Program-made: the position numbers and the translations under genes | Notes under the pieces: generated by a model | The model's input: only the letters and a program-made list of their open reading frames with translations | Told to the model about the DNA's origin: nothing | The model's database searches: none | In this document: positions 11,762 through 22,982 of the stretch, one piece after another | How positions within the stretch are numbered: the first letter of the stretch is position 1 | Layout: each line of letters starts with the position of its first letter | NCBI GenBank assembly: GCA_012295275.1 | Contig: CM022678.1 | Span: 9,668,574-9,732,573, forward strand | DNA: 64,000 nt | Direction of reading: 5' to 3' | Source of the DNA: Chrysomallon squamiferum | Lineage: Eukaryota > Mollusca > Gastropoda > Neomphalida > Peltospiridae

Positions 11762-11954
11762 ATCATCCAGAATCCAAACCAGACACAGGTTCTCTACAGG
11801 AATTAAATCAACTCCAGTTATTTAACCAACCAGCTGTTGCAGTTTCTGGTAGAATGTTTCCTTGGAAAACTCCTTTCTTTGAAGGATGTGGACGTTGGAA
11901 ATAATCCTGACCTATCTGTATCTGTCACTGATGATTTAGTTAAACTTACTTCAG
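11762..11954 (+). pseudogene. LRR exon, frameshifted and acceptor lost (copy A)
   Basis: This is the counterpart of the intact copy B exon 53858-54052. Two defects are visible. The acceptor AG is changed ('atttcaaatc' against 'atttcagatc' in B). A net loss of two bases within 'aattaaatcaactcc' also shifts the frame after HPESKPDTGSLQELN. The 3' half still encodes 'SLKDVDVGNNPDLSVSVTDD' in the original frame, and the donor CAG|GTAATT is kept. Confidence 0.7.
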
Positions 11955-12204
11955 GTAATTTTTTCTTAGTTTTATAAATGTTTATAATATTTAAATAATT
12001 ATTCTATATATTTTATGTAATCCTGATCTTTCCACATCTGTCATTGACAAGTTAGTTAAACTTATCTCAGGTACTTAGAAGATAAACTAAACTTTTTATT
12101 TCTAAAATAATTTTATGTAGATTTTTTCATCTACTTAAATAATTGTTAATTATTAGGTATGTGTTATTAAATAGGTAAAAACTGCTTGTTTCCTTTTTGT
12201 CTTG

Positions 12205-12260
<56 letters not shown>

Positions 12261-13527
12261 CTCTCTCTCAATCTTCTCCAACACATTATTTCTCTCAGTA
12301 AATTTTTATTTTCATCAATAATTGTCAACCTCATTCTAGTTTCTCTCTCTTTCTTCTCTGTATTTTCTTTCTCATTCATTCTTTGTTATTCTGTTCGTGT
12401 TTGTGTCTGGCATCTGTCAGTGTATTTGTCATCTGCCGTTGGTATTTAGGGTTAGTTGTTTCTGAGTTTCTGTCTGTCTGTGTATGTGTTATTATTTCTG
12501 CATTAAAAATATGAATAAATGTTCACACACAGACACACACACACACAAACACGCACACATAACCAATAACTTCCTTAAAATATAAATTCAAACTTGGCTG
12601 AAACCGACTTTGACCCTGTCAGTCAAGCAATCAGAAATCCTGTGCACATGCTTAAACCATCAGCCAATCGGATTACAGATGTTTAAATAACACAGTTTGT
12701 GGAGTCCATGTTTGAAGCATAAGAAACATCCACAAAGTGTTCTTGATTTATCTGATAATACCTTTTTAAATGTTATTTTAATTCTGGAGAGAAATCTGAC
12801 AATATTATCACCAGAAATATATATATTTTTGTATTATTCATTATTCTGTGTTTACTTTTTTTTTTACTCTCTCGTTTTCTCAAATTTCATTTATAGATAG
12901 ATAGATAGATAGATAAACACATGCCTCTCAATCTCTGCTTCTGCCTTTTACAATTAATATTGTAATTTTAGCTTTACATATATTTATATTCCTGAGAATG
13001 AGTGAGTGTGTGTGTATCAGCAATACTGATAATTGCTACTACTCAGATAATAGGGTGTGTGTTAAGAAATATTTGGTTATCAGTTTATGTTTAGATGCTT
13101 TGTACAAAATACTCAGATCTGTTTTATTTAAATTTAAGATTTAAATTGACGGTGCTTCTAGTCTTTGTTTATACCATCAAGGGACACAACTTCAGTTAAA
13201 GAGCTTGAATATTAGGTAAGCTTGACATAATAAATTATTTCTACATTTTTCAGTAAAAAATTAAAATTTTTATAAAATTAAATTAGTTTTTAGTGCAAAA
13301 TAATAAAACAGAAACTTGCATGTTGTTTGAGATTTATTATATTTACTTTTCTGTTATTATTTGTGACAGAGATGTAATTAGCACCAAAAACATCAGCAGC
13401 AGCATGTAATGTGGTGGTGACAGTAGCAGCTATGATGTAGTCAACATCAGCAGTAGTAATAAATAAACAAACAAACAAACAAACAAACAAATAAACAAAC
13501 AAATAAATAAATAAATAAATAAACAGC
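11955..13527 (+). other. Intron: (TC)n, (TAGA)n, (AAAC)n
   Basis: No exon. Microsatellites are (TC)n at about 12207-12257, CA-rich at 12525-12560, (GATA)n at 12893-12915 and (AAAC)/(AAAT)n at about 13462-13525. All have equivalents in copy B. Confidence 0.65.
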
Positions 13528-13595
13528 CTAAACCTAACCGTTATCCTAACCCTAACACTAATCCTATCCCTACCTCTAACCTAAGCTAATCTAAT
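13528..13595 (+). repeat. Degenerate telomere-like CCTAAC repeats
   Basis: A short run of 'cctaaacctaaccgttatcc', 'taaccctaacactaatcc' and similar hexamers, resembling the complement of TTAGGG. It is interstitial, degenerate and only about 70 bases long. It is shared with copy B at 55229-55295, so it cannot mark a recent chromosome end. Confidence 0.7.
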
Positions 13596-13705
13596 GGTAA
13601 AAACAAGAAAAAAAGAAATAATACTAAATAAAATGGTTTATTATTGTTAATGCTGTTGTGTTGTTTTCTTTCTGAATTATTAATATAAATTTAATTAATT
13701 TTAAG

Positions 13706-13804
13706 GTCTCACTGTCAAGAAGTCAGGGGAGAAAGTTGAATCATCTTGTAGTTGTCTCCCTTCAGTTGCAGACAGCTTCCTGACAGCACTTGGAGGACAT
13801 CCTG
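13706..13804 (+). CDS. LRR-gene exon with 9-base deletion (copy A)
   Basis: Acceptor 'attttaag' and donor CTG|GTAAAC. It reads (G)LTVKKSGEKVESSCSCLPSV then ADSFLTALGGHP. Compared with copy B (55413-55520) it lacks nine bases (three codons, IKL), so the frame itself survives. Entry and exit phases (1 and 1) match the neighbouring exons. It is part of the same gene as the LRR exons, although the other copy-A exons are broken. Confidence 0.6.
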
Positions 13805-13901
13805 GTAAACAGTTATATTTGTTTTTTATTTTTAACATTTATAAGGTTCACATTTATTGAAATTTGTCATCTCATTTATTTATTTATTTATCTTGCTCTA
13901 G

Positions 13902-14017
13902 GAATGCTGGGTAATATGATGCACTGTCCAGCCATTCTCACAGACAAAGGAACAGTCAACTTCTGACTCTGACACTAGGTGATGTCCTTGACATTGCAGC
14001 CATGTTGAAAGGTCATG
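13902..14017 (+). pseudogene. LRR-gene exon with frame break (copy A)
   Basis: Acceptor 'ttgctctag', donor GTGAGT. It reads (G)MLGNMMHCPAILTDKG, then a one-base change of frame gives NSQLLTLTLGDVLDIAAMLK. The last part looks like an LRR strand and helix. The break near 'aaaggaacag' is also in copy B, so either both copies inherited it or the exon model is slightly off. Confidence 0.5.
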
Positions 14018-14187
14018 GTGAGTGATTATATAGTATGTAGTATGTAATAATAACAGTTCACAGCTATCTGTCTGTCTTTCTGTGTATCTGTCTATCTATC
14101 TTTCTATCTGTAATAACAAACATCACATTCTGCTTATTTATGAATATTTATATTTGGTTGTCTCTCCCACTTGAAGCTTCTCTATGT

Positions 14188-14256
<69 letters not shown>

Positions 14257-14735
14257 TGTTCTTGTTGTTTTTTTGTTTTTTTTATTTCTTTATAATTCTT
14301 GATTGTTAATATATTAAAATGGAAACCTATTATTTATATATATTGTTTTCTTCTTCTTTTAGAGACCTGTTATTTAATTGTGAATTTTATTGTTAGTAAT
14401 CTTATTTTGTATTATTATGGTACTGTACCTTTTTATTGTTAATATAATGTAATTTCTTATTATGATTATTATTTTAACATTTTTTTATTATTATTTTATG
14501 TATTTGTCTTATTACAATTATTATTAATATTACTATTGTTATTAGTCTTATTATAATGTATTTTTGTTATTATTACTGCTACAACTATTACAAATACTAC
14601 TGTTGTTTCTATTGCTGTTACAACTGCTACTCCTCCTCTCCTGCTACTACTACTGTTACTAAAACCACTACTACCTCTACTACTACTACTACTACCACTA
14701 CTGCTATAACTACTGCTACTGTTTCAATTTGCCAG
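14018..14735 (+). other. Intron with (TC)n and CTA triplets
   Basis: No exon. It contains a (TC)n tract at about 14191-14251, TTA-rich DNA and an imperfect CTA/CTG triplet run at about 14565-14725 that leads into the next acceptor. Confidence 0.65.
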
Positions 14736-14831
14736 GATCCAGTTACTGGTTCAAACAGTGGTATAGCATGGATACTGATGTCTGATTCTGTAACTGTAGA
14801 CAAGGCTATAGATTATTACAACAGAGTAGAG
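14736..14831 (+). CDS. LRR-gene exon (copy A)
   Basis: A 96-base segment after a long pyrimidine-rich tract and 'gccag', ending at AG|GTATTC. In phase 0 it reads DPVTGSNSGIAWILMSDSVT then VDKAIDYYNRVE, open throughout, and it joins in phase to the next exon (GAG|GCT). The entry phase does not match the preceding exon's exit phase, so a small indel or a missing exon lies between. Copy B is 56585-56680. Confidence 0.55.
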
Positions 14832-15171
14832 GTATTCCATTTAAATCATCAGTGTTTGATTAATTATATATAAATGTCATTTGATTTACATACTACTCCC
14901 AGTCTGTCAGCTTCTCTCACTCTTTCTGTGTGTGTATGTGTGTGTGTTACATCTGCCTAATCCTATTAACTATATATCTGTTTACCAGTGTCTACAATTA
15001 CCTTTCTTTCTGTCTGTCTGTCTGATTGTCTACATCATCAACCTACCTATCTAGCCAATATCTACCAGTCTCTAAATAATGTTACTTAATAAATACATCT
15101 ATGTATCTCTGTATTCTTGTGTTTTACATTTCTCTCTTTCTAATTAAAAACATGTGTTTATTGTTATCTAG

Positions 15172-15236
15172 GCTGACCATTCATAGAGTCAAGAACTAAC
15201 ATTAAAGTTGATGATGTTAAAAGTACAGAACTGCAG
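15172..15236 (+). pseudogene. LRR-gene exon with TAG stop (copy A)
   Basis: Acceptor 'gttatctag', donor CAG|GTAAAA, 65 bases. The copy B version reads ADHSYSQELTLKLMMLKVQN. Here TAC (Tyr) is TAG, a premature stop after ADHS. Splice sites and length are unchanged. Confidence 0.65.
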
Positions 15237-15456
15237 GTAAAAGTCAGGTATAGTGATGATGTCATTGTCTTTTTATTTCTCTCTCACTATCTCTAATTGT
15301 CTCCTAGCCTGTCTGATTTTCTCTTTCACTTTCTTTCTTTCTTTCATTGTCTTTCCCTGTTCATAAAGTGTATATGCATAATTATGATAGCTAGGTTTAA
15401 ACAAAGTAGTTGGTTTTTGCCTTGATGCTCATGGAAAGGCTGACATATAACAAAAT

Positions 15457-15513
<57 letters not shown>

Positions 15514-15800
15514 TAACTGATAAAAAAAATATGAAAAAAATAATCCTTTCATTTGTAATTATGTCTATTGATACCATTATTTTTGTAAAATAGACAGGTA
15601 TGAAAGCTTATCTTTAAATAACTGAGATTTTTGATAGTCATTGTTTTTACAAACTATACGAATGAATGAATGTTTAAGGCCACCCCAGCATGTAAAGTAT
15701 ATCAGCTACTGGGTGACAAACAAAGATAAATATAACAATACAAACCATACAAACCAATACCTAATTACATTAATATTAAATATTGAAATGTTTTTCTCAG
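15237..15800 (+). other. Intron with (AAT)n
   Basis: No exon. (AAT)n lies at about 15462-15510. It ends in 'tgtttttctcag', the acceptor of the last exon. Confidence 0.65.
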
Positions 15801-15945
15801 ACAAGAAGTGGAGAAGAGGATGAAAGTGAGACAAGCTGAAGATTCAGCTCATCCTGAGCTAATTGTGCAGAACACAGAGGAGTCATGGAAACGTCACACT
15901 TACAGATTAGCTCACCCTGTGTATACTGATGATAGAATGTGGTGA
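15801..15945 (+). CDS. Last exon of the LRR gene (copy A)
   Basis: It follows acceptor 'tttttctcag' and joins in phase 2 to the previous exon. It reads (R)QEVEKRMKVRQAEDSAHPEL, then IVQNTEESWKRHTYRLAHPV, then YTDDRMW and TGA. Copy B ends four codons earlier in effect, because a one-base loss makes TAA straight after LAHPV. The tail is charged and probably helical. It has no domain I recognise. Confidence 0.6.
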
Positions 15946-16971
15946 CAGTGAATGTGTAGCTTATCTGATGAAAGAAAATTATTTTCAGTTACAGTTCTAT
16001 CAGGTGCATTCTGAGAGAATAGTATTTTCTCTTTTCCAGTTTGTATGAGGATAAAATAATATTATTAATAACAGATTCAGTATTTTCTGACATATTTTCT
16101 TTTGTCCTGCTTGTCTGATAATAACATACATTGTTAATAATATATCCCGTTTTTTATCCTGATTATAGAGGTTAAGTTTTCTATGCCACTCTGTATTTTC
16201 TGATATAGATACTGTTAATTCCACTTCATAGAAAATGATTTTAAAAAGACTCTGTAGAAAAGTTTTCTGACACAAAGAATGATAATTTCAACCATACAAC
16301 TCAACTGATGATTGTCGCCTCTATCCAGTGTTCTGATATAGAAAATAATAATTTCTACCATCCTGTTTGTATGATTTTTTTAATGCTCTACTCAACATTT
16401 TCTGATACACAGAATAACATGACCTGCTGTTAATTCACACACTGATATTTATGTGCTGATAAAATGCATGGACCATAAAGTTTATAAAGGAAATCATATT
16501 TTTATTAGATTTTTGTTTTCATTGGCCAGTTATTACAAGAAGTGTTTTTGATAATAATCAGTTGTTATCTATTAAATTTATGTTCTGCACTGTAAGTGTG
16601 AGGATGTGTGTCAGTATGTATGTTGGTATGTGTCTGTATGTGTTTGTGTGTTTTGGTGTATATATGTGTATGTGTCAGTATGTATGTTGGTATATCTCTG
16701 AATATATGTGTGCCTGTATGTGTTTGTGTGTTTTGGTGTATGTATGTTTATGTGTCAGTATGTATGTTTATGTGTCAGTATGTATGTTGGTATGTCTGTT
16801 TGTGTGGGTTTTGCCTAAGTGAATGTGTGTGACTGTGTGAATGTGTATTTTCTGTTGTGTGAGTATTGGAATGTTATTGCTGTTTGGTTTGTGTCTTTTA
16901 CTTGTGTATATGTGATATATGTATATTTATGTATGCACAAAATACAACATAAACTCAGCAGATAAAGCATC
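15946..16971 (+). other. 3' flank, TGTATG-rich microsatellite DNA
   Basis: Downstream of the last exon. No gene is seen, although several weak ATTTTCTGATA-type repeats occur at 16070-16420. A TGTATG/GTCAGTATGTATG-rich block lies at about 16597-16830. Cys/Val/Met-rich frames here are artefacts of the repeat. Confidence 0.65.
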
Positions 16972-17185
16972 AGATCAATCTATTTAGCACACTTTAATAA
17001 AAAACAGATTCATTTTTAATACTAGCTCCTGTTAAATACAGTAATCAATTTATTTAGCACACTTTAATAAAAAATAGATTAATTTGTAACACTAGCTCTT
17101 GTTAAATAAAGTAATTAATTTATTTAGCACACTTTAATAAAAAACAGATTAATTTTTAATACTAGCTCCTGTTAAATAAAGTAAT
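16972..17185 (+). repeat. 70-bp tandem repeat, 3 units
   Basis: Three units, each 70 bases, containing TTATTTAGCACACTTTAATA and ACTAGCTCCTGTTAAATAAA. Copy B has about two partial units at 59025-59170. Confidence 0.85.
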
Positions 17186-17633
17186 TAATTATCCAATGTA
17201 ATAATTTAAAATAGGTAAAAAAAAAATAATATGTAACAGTTAAATTATATTTTGTTTTTACAATATTTTTGTTTATAATGCACATGTATCAGTATTATGT
17301 TTTTTAGAGGCATTTTTAATTAATTAATTTTTATATTTGTTACAATTTTGCTGTTGAATGTGATTTTTTAATTCATTGTTACTGTTTCTTGGTAAATAAA
17401 AAAGAGATATAAAACTGTTTTCAGGGTGTTTATTATTAGTGATTTTGTTTTTAATTTGGGTGGGAAACTGTATTTGCTTTCTTTCTTTATTTCATGTTTT
17501 AACAATATAAATAAAGTTTTATCAAAAAAGAGTTATTTCCCTTATATTATGAAAATTATTATCCATGGCCAGTTGCTTATAATATCATAAATTAATAATA
17601 ATAATAATCATAATAATAATAATTATAATAATA

Positions 17634-17669
<36 letters not shown>

Positions 17670-18428
17670 AACTTACAAATGAATAAATAAATAATTGGTA
17701 ATACTAAAATAGGTTTATTTCTGATTCAAAAAGTTTTTTTTTTTTTTTTTTGGTCTTCTTACTGGGGTATTCATGACAAATTACAAAATAATACAGAAAT
17801 GATGTGTTTACTTTGTGAAGGCAGTTAATGTATAAAATTGGGTCTAAGAATATTTTGAATTGTCACTCAGTTCTCAACATATAAATAATAGTTGCTGGAA
17901 AAGTTATACTTATTCTGAAATATTACTAAAAAGGAAAATAAGGAATATATATATATTTACACACACACATAATATAAATATATATATATATATATATGTA
18001 GAAGTAAACAAATTTTCCAGTCAACGAAATGATAAGGAGTAATGGTAAATGAAATATTCAATTTTTCAAGTTAAAATAAATTTTAAATGGAATACCAAGT
18101 GTTATCAAATATTTATTTCATGGAAGACTCAAAAATGATAACTGTAATAATCTGTTTAAATATGTACAGAATTAAAAACTAAAAATCATTGTGTGTGTGT
18201 GTGTGCATGCTTGTGTACATTTGTAAATGTGAGTGTGTATGTGCTTTTTGTGTTTGTGACTAAACAAGCACACATTTACACTAATATACACAAACACAAA
18301 CAACACTATGTTTATATTAATTTCTACATAGTTTATAATGTATATTTATTAGTATAAACATCTAATGTCTTGTTTATCAATTACTTAGAAAATTCTGTTA
18401 AACTGTATTTATTACTAATTTCATCTCA
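17186..18428 (+). other. AT-rich end of copy A with an AAT/ATT hairpin tract
   Basis: No gene. (AAT)n passes directly into (ATT)n at about 17587-17668, making a near-perfect inverted repeat. A (TA) and CA stretch lies at 17945-18000 and GT-rich DNA at 18191-18250. Homology to copy B ends at about 18428. Confidence 0.6.
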
Positions 18429-18935
18429 AGCAAATCAAGCAGTATTAATTTAAATTCAAAAGTAATAATAATTGTGTAAATTATCAGTTTATATCTATTT
18501 GAATAAAAATTGTTTTTAAAAAAGTCGAATAAATAATAAAATAAATTATATTAAAATTATTTAATAAACTACAAATATGACAATAATAAATTAATAATAA
18601 ATTTATAAATAAATGAATGAAAAATGTAATAATAAAATTACAATAATGACGATGACAGTAATAAATAACTAATTAATAATAAACTTTTATTAATATTACT
18701 GATATTATTTTCTGCCGATAACTTGAATAACACAACAGTATTTATCCTTTTGTTACTAGCAGTAGAGTAAAAAGTAACGTGAGATTTATTTTAATAAGAA
18801 ACTACAGATAAAATGTATAGACAAAAAAAAAAAGATTAAATCAGTTTGAAAAAGAAATTTCACATTTATTTATTTATTTATTTATTTATGTGTGCACGCT
18901 CATGTACCGGTATCTGTGATTTATAAAAAACTTGT
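18429..18935 (+). other. AT-rich unique DNA beyond the duplication
   Basis: Mostly A/T with AATAATAAA and (TTTA)n at about 18868-18890. No open frame, RNA gene or promoter is visible, and nothing here matches copy B's flank. Confidence 0.55.
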
Positions 18936-19868
18936 ATAATACACACACACACAATGCACACACACATAAAGACATACACACTCACTACACACACATAAAG
19001 ACATACACACTCACTACACACTAACTACACACACTACACACTAACTATAAACTGACTACAGACTCACTAAACACTACACACTCACTAACCACTACACACT
19101 CACTAAACACTACACACTCTAAACACTGCCTACACAAACTACACAAACTACACTCACTACACACTCACTACACACACTACACACTAACTACACACTACAC
19201 AAACTACACACTAAACACTATACACACTCACTACACACTCACTACACACTACACACTCACTACACACACTACACACACTACACACACTACACACTCACTA
19301 CATACACACTACACACTGACTACACACGCTACTCACTCACTAAACAGTCACTACACACACTACACACACTACACACTGACTATACACATACTACACACAC
19401 ACTATACACTGACTATACACACACTACACAAACACTACACACTCACTACACACTACACACACACTACACACACACTACACACTCACTACACACACACTAC
19501 ACACACTTACTACACACATACAGTCATACACAAATACGCACATAATACAAACACACACATATAGACATACACACATAATACACAAATACGCACACAATAC
19601 AAACACACAAAAGATACACACACACACAGACATACACAAACACATACACACATAATACACAAATACGCACATAATACAAACACACAAAAGATATATATAC
19701 AAATACAAACATATACAAACGCATACACACATAATACACAAATACGCACATAATACAAACACACAGAAGATACTTATACATACAGACATACACACATACA
19801 TACACACTTAATACAAACACATATACACATAAATACAAACATACATAAATACATACATACATACATAA
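18936..19868 (+). repeat. CA/ACTAC satellite-like array
   Basis: 18936-19500 is built from 'acacactac', 'actcactacac' and close variants. 19500-19868 is CA-rich, with two to three longer units of ~120-130 bases around 'aatacgcacataatacaaac'. One strand contains almost no G. Frames on the minus strand are Cys/Val/Met-rich artefacts. Confidence 0.9.
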
Positions 19869-20440
19869 TATAAACACATTTTTTTTTTAAATTTAAGAAT
19901 CAATGTAGCCGTTTTAGGTCAATCTAAACCAAGTATTTATAAGTTTTGTAAATTATTTAACTCTCAAAAAAGCTGGTGTTCTTAAAAAAGACGTTACATT
20001 TTCTGTAATCTAATCATGAACTTTTTTTCAAAACCGCAGGTTGATTTATTGATATATTGTATGTGTTTTATTATTATGTAGTCTACGGCCTGAGTGTAAG
20101 TAACGTTCAGTTCAGTTCAGTGTGCATTTGTGTTTGTGAAACGTGTCTGTGTGCGTACGTGACTCACTCTTTCATCGATTAATGAATAAATGAATCAATG
20201 AATAAATATGTATTACGAGATTGTTGTTGTTTTGTTCGATTGTCTTCATTTCCGTATGCGTTATACGTGTTTAATGCGTACACGGATAGTACGAATGAAT
20301 ATAGGCGTGTGTGTCTGTATGTCTGTGTGTCTGAAGTCAGTGTCTGTGTCTTCCGTTCTCTGCCTTCCAGCTTGTCTCTTCATCTCCTGTCTTTCCTTTG
20401 GATCGTCTCATTTTACAGAACCGTGTTTTTGTAGTTTTTC
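19869..20440 (+). other. Unique DNA, no gene seen
   Basis: It is less repetitive and somewhat richer in CpG than its surroundings ('gtgtgcgtacgtgac', 'gttatacgtg', 'gcgtacacgg'). No convincing exon or promoter. Confidence 0.45.
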
Positions 20441-20531
<91 letters not shown>

Positions 20532-21885
20532 TGTCTTCATTGTTATTTTCAAATTTGTATTCCTATCTGTCCGTGTTTATAACCACCGCTACCACTGCTA
20601 CAATTTATACTACAACTACTACTACTGCTTCATCTGCTACTACTACTGCTTCAACTACTACTAGTACTATATTACTTCTACTATTACTACTACTATTAAC
20701 GCTACTACTGCTACAATTTATACTACTACTACTATACTACTTCTACTACTACTACTCTTACTATTATTACTGTTACTAACAATAATAATATTTAATACCA
20801 AATAATGTAACAAAAATGTTTCAAGCCGTTTTTACCACAAACCATTACACGATACCAAGCAGTTCAGTCTTTCAAGAGTTTTGTACTTGACAGACATTGT
20901 CAGCGACTGAACAGATGAGAAAACTTATTACTGTTATTATTGATATTATTATTGTTAATATTATTATTATTGTTATTATTGTTATTATTATTGTTACTGT
21001 TGTTATTATAATAATTATTATTATTATATTATTATTATTGCTGTAAGTTTGAATTGTTGTTGTTATTATAATTATTATTATTATTAAAAGGTCAAATATT
21101 AAATCAGTCTTTCTGTTGAAAAATACAAAAATGTGTTTTAACTGAAATGTTACATTGTCACTAATACTAATACTAATACTAATACTACTAATAAAAATAA
21201 AAATAATTACACACTGTAAAATTATCAGCTAAAAAAATAAAACGGATAAAACATACTCGTATTTTATTTTCTGAGTGTTTAGCATGGGTTACACTGGTAA
21301 ATAATCTTAGAAACAAAACGTTTCCCTCTCTGTCATTTTGCAGCTGTGTTTTTCTTATTAGTGTTATGTGCAGTCGTCATAGCAGTCATCGTCGTAGTAG
21401 TAGTAGTAGCAGTAGTAGCAGTAATACTAGTGGTAATAAACAGCACAAATAGCATTCGCAATATTGGTACAAGTAGTAGAAGTATTAGTAGTTGTAGTAA
21501 TAGTATTAGTGGCTGAATAGTAATGGTGGTTACAGTAGCAGTAGTTGTGGTGGGTATTGGAAACAACAGTCGTTGTGGTAGTCATAATGTTATTGGGGTG
21601 ATCGTTATCGTAGTGTGCTAGTAGATGCAATATTGGTGGTTATGTTACTAATAATGCTTCATATATATACAAACATAAACACATACATATACACATACAA
21701 TGAGACACACACTCGCATACACGGAGAGAGGTGTGTATATGTATATATTTATCTATATACATACACACAAAAACACACACTCATACAGATACACATACAC
21801 ACAGAGACACACATACAAACGCACAAACACACACAGACACAAACACACACATACACATGCACACACACATACACAAACAATGTGC
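20441..21885 (+). repeat. Cluster of microsatellites
   Basis: (TC)n at 20442-20526, CTA triplets at about 20590-20775, (ATT)n at 20930-21085, (ACTAAT)n near 21158-21190, TAG/TAC triplets at about 21390-21560 and CA-rich DNA at 21664-21885. No gene is seen between them. Confidence 0.85.
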
Positions 21886-22020
21886 TAAGCCTGATTTGGC
21901 GCTAACAAAATATAACTTTGTTTCTTACATGTTTAATGCACAGTGAAACACTTTAGTACTTTGAGAAAAAGTAACTCTGTCAAAAAACATAATACATTTG
22001 AAATCACCACCTGATTAGTT
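21880..22020 (+). repeat. Diverged ~140-bp repeat, inverted partner at 60785-60940
   Basis: Contains CTGATTTGGCGCTAACAAAA and 'acagtgaaacactttagtac'. The reverse complement of 60785-60940 has the same order of blocks (AATGTGCTAAG, TTGGCGCTAACAAAATATAA, AGTGAAACACTTTA, ATAATACATTT-like, CTGATTA-like). Identity looks around three quarters to four fifths by eye. It is probably a dispersed element. Confidence 0.75.
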
Positions 22021-22295
22021 CTTAAAGGTCCGTGAGTGTAAGCGAGTATGTGTATGTATGAGTATGTATGTGTGTGTTTCTGTATGTGTATGTATGTGTG
22101 TCTGTGTGTTTGTATCTGTGTGTGTGAATATAGGTGTGTGTGTTTGTCTTTTTTCTTTTTTCTTCTTTCTTCTTGTTTATTTCTTTCTTTGGATTAAAAA
22201 ATAAATAAAGAAAAAATTGAACTTAACTTCATGTATAAGACAGAAATTTATAAAATATGTCAAGCAGAATAAAAATGAGGAAGTTTAAAACTTTT
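22021..22295 (+). other. GT-rich and AT-rich spacer
   Basis: GTGTATGTATG-type repeats at about 22035-22150, a TTCTTT run, then AT-rich DNA. No gene. Confidence 0.6.
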
Positions 22296-22362
22296 TTCCC
22301 ACACGTGGGCCGACGGCGCGCACCTTTTGCACGTGTTGAACCATTTCTCCCGACCCGCGGGG
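22296..22362 (+). promoter_or_regulatory. Small GC-rich island with two CACGTG E-boxes
   Basis: A sharp GC-rich patch in otherwise very AT-rich DNA, with 'cccacacgtgggccgacg', 'gcgcgcacc', 'gcacgtgttg' and 'cgacccgcgggg'. It includes two CACGTG palindromes about 30 bases apart and several CpGs. It could be a regulatory element or a fragment of a foreign or mobile sequence. No transcript start can be assigned. It lies about 620 bases beyond the 3' end of the minus-strand NHL gene. Confidence 0.3.
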
Positions 22363-22982
22363 AAAGTGTCACAGAGCTTTTTCACATGTTGAAAATGCTA
22401 GAGATCTCCAAAACAATAATTTGTATTAGCTGTTAAAAATAAATTTATAATAAATCTCATCAGTGAACTACTTTGTTCTACACATTATACACATGAATTA
22501 TATTATACAGACAGACATATAGATATACATACAGTTAGGTGAATACATATTAGCTATACAGACAAAGAGATCACGAAACAATGTACAATAGTTTTGAAAT
22601 TTAAATGAAATAAAGACAGAATAATTTGATTTATTATGATATAAATATTTTATTACAGTTTTGATTGCACAAATATATTTTAAATACAAAACATTCTTTC
22701 AAATAAACCAGTTAACAAAATAATAGAATAGTTTACATGTAAGAAAACACACACACACACACACAAAACTGGGTGAAAATTTCAAAAGTAAATCAGAGTC
22801 TGTTTTAAAGTGAAATCTATTTTGTAATTTAGCAAGGTTAAACGATATAAACAAATTAACTAAATTAATTACCTTACAGTAAATAAATAACTGATTTTCT
22901 GTTCATTTACAAGAAAGAAATGTCTGTGGACTTTCAACTTCAAAACAGTTCAGTGAAACTAACTTAGCAGACAGTTTGAAGT

